NCBI GenBank assembly: GCA_003433295.1
Contig: CP016202.1
Location: 550,790-614,789 of the forward strand
From: Eubacterium minutum ATCC 700079
GTDB lineage: Bacteria > Bacillota > Clostridia > Peptostreptococcales > Anaerovoracaceae
DNA length: 64,000 nt
Reading direction: 5' to 3'
Shown here: positions 42,258-49,975 of the stretch, one piece after another
Layout of the letters: every line of letters starts with the position of its first letter
Numbering within the stretch: the first letter of the stretch is position 1
The notes under the pieces: model-generated
Told to the model about the DNA's origin: nothing
The model's database searches: none
Seen by the model: the letters and a program-made list of their open reading frames with translations, nothing else
Made by a program: the position numbers and the translations under genes

Positions 42258-43658
42258 TTAATCGGTTTCGGAGTTGCTCTGTCCGCGAGTGATTCCGCTT
42301 TCACCGGTTTCGGGGTTGCTCTGTCCGCGAGTGATTCCGCTTTCATCGGTTTCGGAGTTGCTCTGTCCGCGAGTGATTCCGCCTTCACCGGTTTCGGGGT
42401 TGCTCTGCTCAAAATCCGATTTGCTTTCGTTGTTAAGCGCTTCCTCAAAGAGTTTGTCTATTGCGGCCGAATTCAACTCCTTTCCGCTCCCCGTCACGGC
42501 AATCTCAGGGATTTCCGGCTTTCCGGGCAGATTGCTCTTTAAGTCTCCGGATCCGCGCGTCGCAGCGCTTCCCTCAGCCTTGGATTTAACGCTCTTACCG
42601 TCCTTTTCGCTTCCGGTTACGACCGGGGCGCTTTCTTTATCTCTCTCTTTTGGTTCCGCAAGTCTGTTTTTTCCCTTCTTGGGCGCCATCACTATCGTAT
42701 CCGACAGTTTAGGCTTCTCATTGCTCTTCTGAATGTTATCGAGCGGGGAAGTATCGCCGCTCGCCCTTTCTCCCGAGAAAGGATTCAAAGTCGACAGCGT
42801 CTTCGGCTTTATGTCGCTTATATTCGAGTTTTCGCCGTTTTCTCCGCCGATCTTTCCCGCATTTCCATCATACTTTGCAGCCACGGGAATACCGTGAAAC
42901 CTCGAATACGTTCCTCTTACCCTGAATGTGACCGTCACCACAATTATAAAGTTCAACAGCGTAAACACCCCTATGAGTGTGACGATCGCATAGATTTCAT
43001 TTATTTCCAAACCTAAAAGTTTCGGCAAAGTATTGATGCTTTCGCCGAATTGATCCCACCTGCCTTTAGCAAGCTTATAGCCAAAAGCTGTCAGACTGAT
43101 TATTCCTATCATGATAATGATATTCAGAAGAATGTATATCACCCATGTCAGCGTGCATTTGCGGGAGTATTTCCTATCGTCGTGTTCCGCCGCCACGTCG
43201 GCGCAACCACCCATGAGGTTTTTTATCGAAAGCATTCGGAATATCCACAGCATAAACACGAACACAGCCGCAAATCCCAAAATCGCCAGAGTTTTTGAGG
43301 AATCCGGGTTTGTGATATCCCGCGCGCTTCCGCCTATGTTGTACACAAATGTTCCCAAAAGTATCCCTGCCAGAAATATTTCCGAGACGAACTCCAAAAC
43401 ACAGTATTTGCAAGCTTTTGCGAATTTTTCTGAATGGGTTTTCACAGAATTGGTTCCCGCTATGACCAAAATATAGCTCAACGCCAAAACAGCCGAAGTC
43501 CCCATTCTTATGTAAAGTCCCACTTCATTTTCACCAAAATTCACCAGAATCATGCCGTTTACCAAGGCTCCGATAATCGCGCCTGCCAGTGCAAGCAACA
43601 ATCCGGCGAACACTGCATATAACCCTTTTAAACTGTATTTTCCTTCGTTTCCCATCAT
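42258..43658 (-). CDS. Membrane protein with repeat-bearing cytosolic tail
   Basis: This 466-residue protein starts at the ATG of MMGNEGKYS, 8 bases after AAAGGAG; the frame runs on upstream without a ribosome site. Six hydrophobic segments lie in about 8-245. The rest is a hydrophilic, Ser/Lys/Glu-rich tail. Its last 50 residues are three 14-residue repeats (ETGESGITRGQSNP and variants). I do not recognise the family. A Thr-rich tail next to an FHA-domain SEDS protein raises the idea of a phosphorylated partner, which is speculation. It follows the PBP gene by about 135 bases. Confidence 0.75.
   Translation of the reverse strand: MMGNEGKYSLKGLYAVFAGLLLALAGAIIGALVNGMILVNFGENEVGLYIRMGTSAVLALSYILVIAGTNSVKTHSEKFAKACKYCVLEFVSEIFLAGILLGTFVYNIGGSARDITNPDSSKTLAILGFAAVFVFMLWIFRMLSIKNLMGGCADVAAEHDDRKYSRKCTLTWVIYILLNIIIMIGIISLTAFGYKLAKGRWDQFGESINTLPKLLGLEINEIYAIVTLIGVFTLLNFIIVVTVTFRVRGTYSRFHGIPVAAKYDGNAGKIGGENGENSNISDIKPKTLSTLNPFSGERASGDTSPLDNIQKSNEKPKLSDTIVMAPKKGKNRLAEPKERDKESAPVVTGSEKDGKSVKSKAEGSAATRGSGDLKSNLPGKPEIPEIAVTGSGKELNSAAIDKLFEEALNNESKSDFEQSNPETGEGGITRGQSNSETDESGITRGQSNPETGESGITRGQSNSETD
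42262..42400. repeat. 42-bp tandem repeats inside a coding region
   Basis: Three and a half in-frame units of 42 bases (GGTTTCGGAGTTGCTCTGTC then CGCGAGTGATTCCGC...) encode the 14-residue tail repeats of the membrane protein. Copy number could vary by slippage without breaking the frame. Confidence 0.85.
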
Positions 43659-43795
43659 TTCTCGCTCCTTTCGATACTGTCGGGTCTGACTCCATGCGAC
43701 AAAGCTTTCCGCATGACCGCGTCTTTTAATTCCGCGCCGTAAGCGCAGATGTCCCGCAACGTAGAACCGCACTCCGCTCCGTGGGAGCTTACAAG

Positions 43796-45139
43796 CTAAT
43801 TCGTTGCGGCGGTAGGTGTGCTGACGACTTTCTGCATCACCTGATTTGCAATCGGTCCTGCGACCGAACTTCCGTACCCGCCTTTCTCCACGCAGACTAT
43901 GAAAGCATAAGGATAATTTCTGTTCTTTATAAATCCCGTAAACCATGCGTTCGAATTTGCATTTCCCACTTCCGCGGTTCCTGATTTTGCGTAGATCTCA
44001 AGCCCCGGAAATCTCTGTTGGCCGTATTCTGAGGTCACATTGTTTCGCATCATGCTTCTCAATTTTCCCGCAGTCTCTTTCTCTATCATCCTGTCTGTTT
44101 TTTCACCGCCGCCCGCAGCCGTATGCAGCACGTGCGGAACGGTTCCTCTGCCGTCGGTTGCAATCGCGCTCATATATACAAGCATAGAGCAGGGGTTCAG
44201 CCGATCCTTCCATTGACCTATCCCCGCCCATGCAAGGCTGAGCGGCGCATATCCCGGAAATTTAAAACTGCCCTTGGCATTATTGATTCCGTCTATATCG
44301 TAAACTGTGGTAAGTCCCACTTTCTTAGTATATTCTTTCATCTTGCTCGCGCCCACCTTCTGTGTCAGATCGGAAAAACCGCAGTTACAGGAGTTCGCCA
44401 AAGCTTTTTCAAAGTCCACCTGACCGTGCGCGTGTGTGCATATTATCTTTCCACCGTTTATAATTCGCGTTCCGGCGCAGCGGTATGACCAGTCGTCGAG
44501 TCCGTTGTAGTTTTCTATCGCCGCCGCCGATGTGACGAGTTTGAAGATGGATCCGGGCGTCATGGTTCCGCTCAGGAATTTATTCACAAATGTTCCCGAC
44601 GGTACATCTTTGCCTTTCGGCATGTTTTTCGGATCGAAACTCGGCGTGCTTACCATGCAGACGATCTCTCCCGTCTCGTAATTGTATACACCGACAGTTC
44701 CATTTCTGCCCGCCATCGCGTTGTAGGCGGTCTCCGAGATCTCAGAGTCTATGGAAAGCGTGATTTTTCTACCTTCGCCGTTCAGACTGTAAGTGCCGGT
44801 CAATATGTTGAATCCCAAAAGTTTGTCGCGAAACGCCGTCTCCGCTCCCGTGACCACGTTTCCCTGAAGGTCGCCGACGGCATGCGCGGTCGCACGCCTC
44901 ACGGTCTCGCTTTTGTTCCATTTAATTTTTCCGTTTTTGGTTCCTATAAGTCTTTTTCCGGAAGCATCGTATATATTGCCCGATGCCATTCTTCCGTTGT
45001 TGTAAATATGAGTGTTGTAAGGGTAAGTAGCCCAGTCTCCGCCTTGAGTAAGAAATCTGTAAACGTACACGCATATTCCCGCAAACAGACAAGCCGCAAG
45101 TAGAAGACATATTATCCCTCTTTTTTCAAGATTTTTCAC
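43796..45139 (-). CDS. Class B penicillin-binding protein (transpeptidase)
   Basis: This 447-residue protein starts at a GTG after GGGAGG. One membrane span (about 8-30) is followed by a short dimerisation segment and a transpeptidase domain with the three active-site motifs SIFK (Ser about 196), SCN (about 248) and KSGT (about 382). It resembles PbpA/FtsI-type enzymes that pair with a SEDS glycosyltransferase. The SEDS gene is 42 bases upstream, so the two probably form one peptidoglycan synthase. The short N-terminal part, compared with 600-700 residues in large FtsI, fits the PbpA type. Confidence 0.92.
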   Translation of the reverse strand: MKNLEKRGIICLLLAACLFAGICVYVYRFLTQGGDWATYPYNTHIYNNGRMASGNIYDASGKRLIGTKNGKIKWNKSETVRRATAHAVGDLQGNVVTGAETAFRDKLLGFNILTGTYSLNGEGRKITLSIDSEISETAYNAMAGRNGTVGVYNYETGEIVCMVSTPSFDPKNMPKGKDVPSGTFVNKFLSGTMTPGSIFKLVTSAAAIENYNGLDDWSYRCAGTRIINGGKIICTHAHGQVDFEKALANSCNCGFSDLTQKVGASKMKEYTKKVGLTTVYDIDGINNAKGSFKFPGYAPLSLAWAGIGQWKDRLNPCSMLVYMSAIATDGRGTVPHVLHTAAGGGEKTDRMIEKETAGKLRSMMRNNVTSEYGQQRFPGLEIYAKSGTAEVGNANSNAWFTGFIKNRNYPYAFIVCVEKGGYGSSVAGPIANQVMQKVVSTPTAATN

Positions 45140-45181
45140 CTGTTCCTCCCTACCTGTTTTCTCCGATCCCCTTTATTCCCG

Positions 45182-46975
45182 TCAAAGTTCGGGGCTTTCT
45201 CCAATCCCCCTGTCTTTCAGGCTGACGGCAAAGCTCGCATTCTGCCGCGTATCCGCCGACTTCAGGAACGCAAGAAGCCCCCACGACGCTATCATGGATG
45301 TTCCGCCCGCCGATACAAACGGGAAGGTAACTCCCGTCAGAGGAAATATATCGAGCGTACCGAACACGTTGAGCATTGTCTGAAACAGGAAGATCGACAT
45401 CGCGGAGCATGCGGCAATAGTGTAATAAGTGGATCTGCCGCTTAAAATGGACCGATAAGCAAACACCGACAGCGTGAGAATGGCGAATACCATCAAAATA
45501 GCTATTATGAGTCCCCACTCTTCAGTCACCAGCGCAAACACAAGGTCCGTCTCCGAAGCGAACTGTTTCCTTAACCACCCTTCACCCGCGCCAAGTCCGA
45601 CAAAGCCTCCGCTTGCGGATGCCGTCATGGATCTGGTCATCTGAAATCCTGTGGCGTTTATAAATTCAGGATCCCAGACATGGCCCCATACCTCTATTCT
45701 GGCCATCGCATATTTTTTAAACCTGAGCGCCACGATGCCGGCGACTGCCGCAACTCCCGCAATTACAATTATCTTGGTCAGATCACCGCTTCGCAGAAAT
45801 GAGATTATAAGGAATGTCACAAAAAATATCGTGGCGGTTCCCAAATCCCTCATAAGCGCCAGACAGCCGAAAGAGAACACCGAGAAGACAGTGAAAATCA
45901 ATGTATTCTTCTTTTCAAAAAGTTCATCGAGCGATGCCGCTCCCACCCATATAAAGGCGAGTTTGACAAGATCAGACGGCTGTATTGTAAGTCCGCCGAT
46001 CTTTATCCAGTTGGTCGCGCCGTTTTGAGAATGTCCGAAAACCACATTGAGTAAAAACAATACGACGGCAAGCGCGTACACCACGTTCTTTATCCTTATG
46101 GTTCGAGGCAGTTCCCTGAGCCATGTGCACATGAAAAAGAACAGTCCCACTCCCATCGCCACCGTAATGAACTGCTTAAACACCTGATTCGGAAGACTTG
46201 AAGCCGTCACTGCAAGCGACAGGGTGGAAAGGAAAAAAGCGATTATTTCCATCTCAAACCCCTTTCGCCTCATACCCCTCAGGACTATAACATAGCTCCA
46301 CATAAGTATGCAGATTCCCGCGAAGGATATGGTTATCTGCTGATTGTACGCTTTTCCGAGACCTACCATGAGCTGGATCACGGTCATAGCCTGAAATATC
46401 GTGAGCGCGACGAGAGACGGCCACGGCGACACCAGTACCGTGTCGTGGGCGCGATGTCTTATATTGTTTCTTCTCTCCTCGATGCTTATCGGGTACAGCG
46501 TGCATTCCACCTTGCCGAGCATAAGACTGTCACCCGCTTTAAGCTCCACCTCGCTGTTTGACGCGATTCTGTGACCGTTCAAAGAGGCTCCGTTTTTCGA
46601 ACCGAGATCCATATATCTCCATACTCCGTCGTTGTCTCTTGTCAGCGTTCCGTGAGCCCTGGATACGCTCATATCGTCTATCTGAACGTCGCAGCTTCTC
46701 GCCCGTCCGAGTATGTTTTCCCAATGCTTCAGCGGCACGTTGATATACGGCCCTATATTCAGATATGCCCAGACCTCCGACGGATTTTTACTCTTCAGCA
46801 GTGACATAATCGACTTTAGCAGAATAAACAAAGCAAGCAGAATGAAAATCCACCTTGCAAATGCCGTATATATGTCGCCAAAACCGTTTGCCGACCTGAA
46901 TGTGTTCAACAAGGACGCAGGTATCGATGCAAAGAAATCCACCAGTCCTCCAAATATATTCTTTACAGTCTCCAT
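45182..46975 (-). CDS. FHA domain-SEDS (FtsW/RodA) fusion protein
   Basis: This 597-residue protein has one N-terminal span (about 40-60) and a cytosolic FHA domain at about 85-160 with ILGRARSCDVQI, SVSRAH and SKNGASLNG. These are the Gly-Arg, Ser-x-x-His and Asn-Gly residues that read phosphothreonine. A complete SEDS polymerase follows, with NGATNWIKIG, IQPSDLVKLAF, SETDLVFALVTEEWG and PFVSAGGTSM. SEDS proteins polymerise glycan strands. In Actinobacteria FHA proteins and rodA-pbpA are separate neighbours with a Ser/Thr kinase; here the reader is fused to the enzyme. No kinase is in the window. The PBP gene follows directly. Confidence 0.93.
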   Translation of the reverse strand: METVKNIFGGLVDFFASIPASLLNTFRSANGFGDIYTAFARWIFILLALFILLKSIMSLLKSKNPSEVWAYLNIGPYINVPLKHWENILGRARSCDVQIDDMSVSRAHGTLTRDNDGVWRYMDLGSKNGASLNGHRIASNSEVELKAGDSLMLGKVECTLYPISIEERRNNIRHRAHDTVLVSPWPSLVALTIFQAMTVIQLMVGLGKAYNQQITISFAGICILMWSYVIVLRGMRRKGFEMEIIAFFLSTLSLAVTASSLPNQVFKQFITVAMGVGLFFFMCTWLRELPRTIRIKNVVYALAVVLFLLNVVFGHSQNGATNWIKIGGLTIQPSDLVKLAFIWVGAASLDELFEKKNTLIFTVFSVFSFGCLALMRDLGTATIFFVTFLIISFLRSGDLTKIIVIAGVAAVAGIVALRFKKYAMARIEVWGHVWDPEFINATGFQMTRSMTASASGGFVGLGAGEGWLRKQFASETDLVFALVTEEWGLIIAILMVFAILTLSVFAYRSILSGRSTYYTIAACSAMSIFLFQTMLNVFGTLDIFPLTGVTFPFVSAGGTSMIASWGLLAFLKSADTRQNASFAVSLKDRGIGESPEL

Positions 46976-47039
46976 ATAACTTCACCGTACATACTTCCGT
47001 ATCCCCGCACCTTTCTCCTCAATTGAATATAGTCAGGTT

Positions 47040-48008
47040 CTATATAACAAACCCGCCGTCTATGCCTATAACCTGTCCCGTGATGAAATCCGCCTTATCC
47101 GATGCAAGAAAGGCTATCAGTTCGGCAACCTCCTGCGGTTTCCCCATTCTGCCAAGCGGAGTTTCCTCAACAAGAGTTTCGATGTCGCGATCTTCCAGAC
47201 CCGAATTCATGTCGGTATCTATGAGTCCCGGCGCCACGCAGTTGACTCTGATCCCCGAAGGCCCCAGTTCTTTTGCCAAACTCTTTGCAAGGCCTATAAC
47301 GGCTGCTTTGGTCGCGGAATATCCGGCTTCGCACGATGCGCCGACACGCCCCCACATCGAAGAAACCAGAACTACGCTTCCCCGCTTGCGGCTCACAAGC
47401 TGCGGCAGGAACTCGCGAAGCACATTCATGGTTCCGTCGAGGTTGACGCCTCTGAGCCGGTTCCAGTCATCGCCCGTCATGTCGGTAAAAAGCCCCGACA
47501 GACCGATTCCCGCATTGCATACTATGGTATCAAACGTAATATCGTCTTCTTCATCGCCGCCGTCCGTATCGTTTTCGCCGCCTGCGCCGGCATCTTCATC
47601 CGCGGCATCTGCGGCGAGCCGGGTTCCCGCATTCCTCAATTCTTCTTTAAATTTGATCACCTGACGTAAGTCGGAAACATCACACCTGTATGCCATGCAG
47701 TCATGATTGCCTGACAGCCGTGCACCGCTTTTATCGCCGGCTGTATCACCGGTTTCGCAGTTTACGCAGCCGAGTTTTTTTAAAAGCCTGTCAGCGCTTT
47801 CCTTGTCTTCTTTGTATAAAAATACGGTTCTGTACCCTTCGGACACAAACCTCATGACCGTCGCCGCACCGATCCCCCTTGAGCCTCCGGTGATTAAAAC
47901 CTTCTTTTCTCTTTTTCCGGCAGTCATACCACGATCGATATTCGACCCGGTATCGCTCCGCGGCACAGGCGCGCCGTTTAAAACTCCTTGTTGATTTCCG
48001 TTACTCAT
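47040..48008 (-). CDS. SDR oxidoreductase, FabG-like, with acidic insert
   Basis: This 322-residue protein is a short-chain dehydrogenase: GGSRGIG (NAD(P) site, about 41-47), NAGIG, active Ser in LVSSMWG and YSATK. IDGGFVI ends it as in 3-oxoacyl-ACP reductases. Two inserts make it about 75 residues longer than usual: a Gly/Asp segment after CVNCETGDT and a strongly acidic one before FDTIVCNAG (AGAGGENDTDGGDEEDD). The first ATG has no ribosome site but lies 7 bases after TAAAAT, so the mRNA may be leaderless; MTAGKREKK at codon 28 is an alternative start. The substrate is uncertain. Confidence 0.85.
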   Translation of the reverse strand: MSNGNQQGVLNGAPVPRSDTGSNIDRGMTAGKREKKVLITGGSRGIGAATVMRFVSEGYRTVFLYKEDKESADRLLKKLGCVNCETGDTAGDKSGARLSGNHDCMAYRCDVSDLRQVIKFKEELRNAGTRLAADAADEDAGAGGENDTDGGDEEDDITFDTIVCNAGIGLSGLFTDMTGDDWNRLRGVNLDGTMNVLREFLPQLVSRKRGSVVLVSSMWGRVGASCEAGYSATKAAVIGLAKSLAKELGPSGIRVNCVAPGLIDTDMNSGLEDRDIETLVEETPLGRMGKPQEVAELIAFLASDKADFITGQVIGIDGGFVI

Positions 48009-48047
48009 ACGTGTAATTTTACCATAATAACTATGACAATTCTATAT

Positions 48048-48076
48048 TTGCTGTGTGAATTTCGATGGTGTAAAAT
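48048..48076 (+). promoter_or_regulatory. Promoter for the acyl-CoA synthetase-like gene
   Basis: TTGCTG, 17 bases, TAAAAT, about 75 bases before the gene, in the divergent spacer with the SDR gene. Confidence 0.55.
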
Positions 48077-48152
48077 ATCAGTACAGTTCCGAGCCTGTTA
48101 ATCGGAAACTTATTGAACAAACACTAAATCAAAAACAACATCCGGAGTGACT

Positions 48153-49898
48153 ATGGAATACAAAGCAATATCTATACCGCAGCTGGAACCCATCTACCGG
48201 GCGAAGCGCCATGAAACTTTTCGTGACCTGATCGACTATGCGGCTGACGCATATGGGACGGACAACGCCTTTATAATCAAGACCAAACGTGCAAAGGGCG
48301 ACATGCCCGCCGAATATAAATACATTACGTACAGAGATTTCAAAGCGGACGTCCGTGCATTCGGAACAGGACTTCTGAAATCAAAACTCGTGAACAAACG
48401 ATTTGCGATTATAGGAAAAAACAGCTATAAATGGCTACTTGCATACTATGCCGTACTTGGAGGTCTCGGCGCATGCGTGCCGCTCGACAAAGGGCTTCCG
48501 TATGCCGAACTTGAATCTTCGCTGATAAAGAGCCGGGCTCAGGTGCTGATATTTGACCGCGAACATGAGAAAGAGATCAAAACTTTAAAAGAGCGGAACT
48601 CCACATCGGTTTCAGATTTCATCTGCATGGACGACATGCCCGGCTATGAGCCTTTTTCATGGATTTTGAATAAGGGAGAGGTCGCGCTGAACAACGGTGA
48701 TACCGATTACATTCGCCTGCCGATCGATCCAAAAGCGATAAATATCCTGCTCTTTACATCCGGAACCACAAGCAGCGCCAAGGCAGTGATGCTGTCACAA
48801 TTTAACGTGCTTGAAAATATATACAGCATGGAACTTGTAGAGGACATCCGTCACGGTGATGTGAACATGGCGTTTCTGCCGTTCCACCATACGTTCGGTT
48901 CTACCGGGCAGACGCTCATGCTTGCCAGAGGTGTGACAACAACTTTCTGCGACGGTTTAAAATACGTACAAAAAAACATGCAGGAATATAAGGTTTCTAT
49001 CTTCATCTGCGTTCCTCTCCTGATTGAATCCATGTACAAAAAACTCATTGCGGGAGTGCGAAAGCAGGGAAAAGAGAAAACGCTTGAACGCGGTCTCAGG
49101 ATTTCGAAACTTCTGCTCAAACTTCGCATAGACAGGCGCAGATCCATATTCTCCAAACTGATCAGGGAATTCGGCGGCGCTCTCCGCTTCATGATAAGCG
49201 GCGCCTCACCTCTTGATCCCGAGGTTGCGAGAGGCTTTGAGTCATTCGGTATCAAGGTTGTGCAGGGATACGGCATGACGGAAGCTTCTCCGGTGCTGGC
49301 ATCCGAAAATCCGGTCACGAGGAGACCCGGTTCAATAGGAAAAGCAATGCCGGGCGTCGAACTCAAGATACTCGATCCCGACCGCGACGGTGTCGGAGAA
49401 CTGATCGCAAGAGGCGGAAACATAATGTCAGGATATTACGAGGATCCGGCAGCCACAAACGAAACACTCACAGGCGGCTGGCTGCGCACCGGCGACCTTG
49501 CGGAACTTGACGATGACGGATTTCTGTTCCTGAAGGGGCGTATGAAAAACGTAATCGTTCTTAAAAACGGAAAGAACGTCTACCCCGAAGAAATCGAAAC
49601 CCTAATCTCCGCGCTGCCTTACGTCAAAGAAAATATCGTTTTCGGACGGAGAAAATCCAAAGACGGCGACAGCAAAGATCTGCTTATCTGCGCAAAGATT
49701 GTCTATGACAAGGAGTATTTCAAGAGCAGGTTCGGAACATGCGATGTGGTTAATATAAAGAGAATCATAGATGACGATATAGACAGGATAAACGATGACC
49801 TGCCATCATATAAGAATATCCACCGTTTTGAAATCAGCGATGTTGAGATGGCGAAGACCACGACCGGCAAGGTGAAGCGCTACATTGAGCATCAATAG
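48153..49898 (+). CDS. Long-chain acyl-CoA synthetase-like AMP-binding enzyme
   Basis: This 581-residue adenylate-forming enzyme starts at the ATG of MEYKAIS, 5 bases after CGGAG. The P-loop reads LLFTSGTTSSAKAVML (about 200-215), then GYGMTEASPV, TGDLAELDDDGFLFLKGRMKN and the C-terminal Lys in TTGKVKRY. These are the ATP, acyl-adenylate and thioester motifs of fatty acyl-CoA or acyl-ACP ligases, cytosolic or membrane-associated. The canonical TSGTTGxPK has Ser-Ser in place of Gly-x, a mild change. It is divergent from the SDR gene, suggesting but not proving a shared lipid role. Confidence 0.9.
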   Translation: MEYKAISIPQLEPIYRAKRHETFRDLIDYAADAYGTDNAFIIKTKRAKGDMPAEYKYITYRDFKADVRAFGTGLLKSKLVNKRFAIIGKNSYKWLLAYYAVLGGLGACVPLDKGLPYAELESSLIKSRAQVLIFDREHEKEIKTLKERNSTSVSDFICMDDMPGYEPFSWILNKGEVALNNGDTDYIRLPIDPKAINILLFTSGTTSSAKAVMLSQFNVLENIYSMELVEDIRHGDVNMAFLPFHHTFGSTGQTLMLARGVTTTFCDGLKYVQKNMQEYKVSIFICVPLLIESMYKKLIAGVRKQGKEKTLERGLRISKLLLKLRIDRRRSIFSKLIREFGGALRFMISGASPLDPEVARGFESFGIKVVQGYGMTEASPVLASENPVTRRPGSIGKAMPGVELKILDPDRDGVGELIARGGNIMSGYYEDPAATNETLTGGWLRTGDLAELDDDGFLFLKGRMKNVIVLKNGKNVYPEEIETLISALPYVKENIVFGRRKSKDGDSKDLLICAKIVYDKEYFKSRFGTCDVVNIKRIIDDDIDRINDDLPSYKNIHRFEISDVEMAKTTTGKVKRYIEHQ

Positions 49899-49975
49899 AC
49901 CCTCCGGCGCGAGACACGCGGGCGGTCTCCCGTGCGGCGCAAAACGCCGTAGCTATATCACGACCGCAGGTCTTC

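Noticed and set aside
42258..43946. Upstream extension of the repeat-tail membrane protein
   Set aside because: The extra 96 codons have no ribosome site and an Arg-rich, non-membrane composition; AAAGGAG precedes the ATG at 43658.
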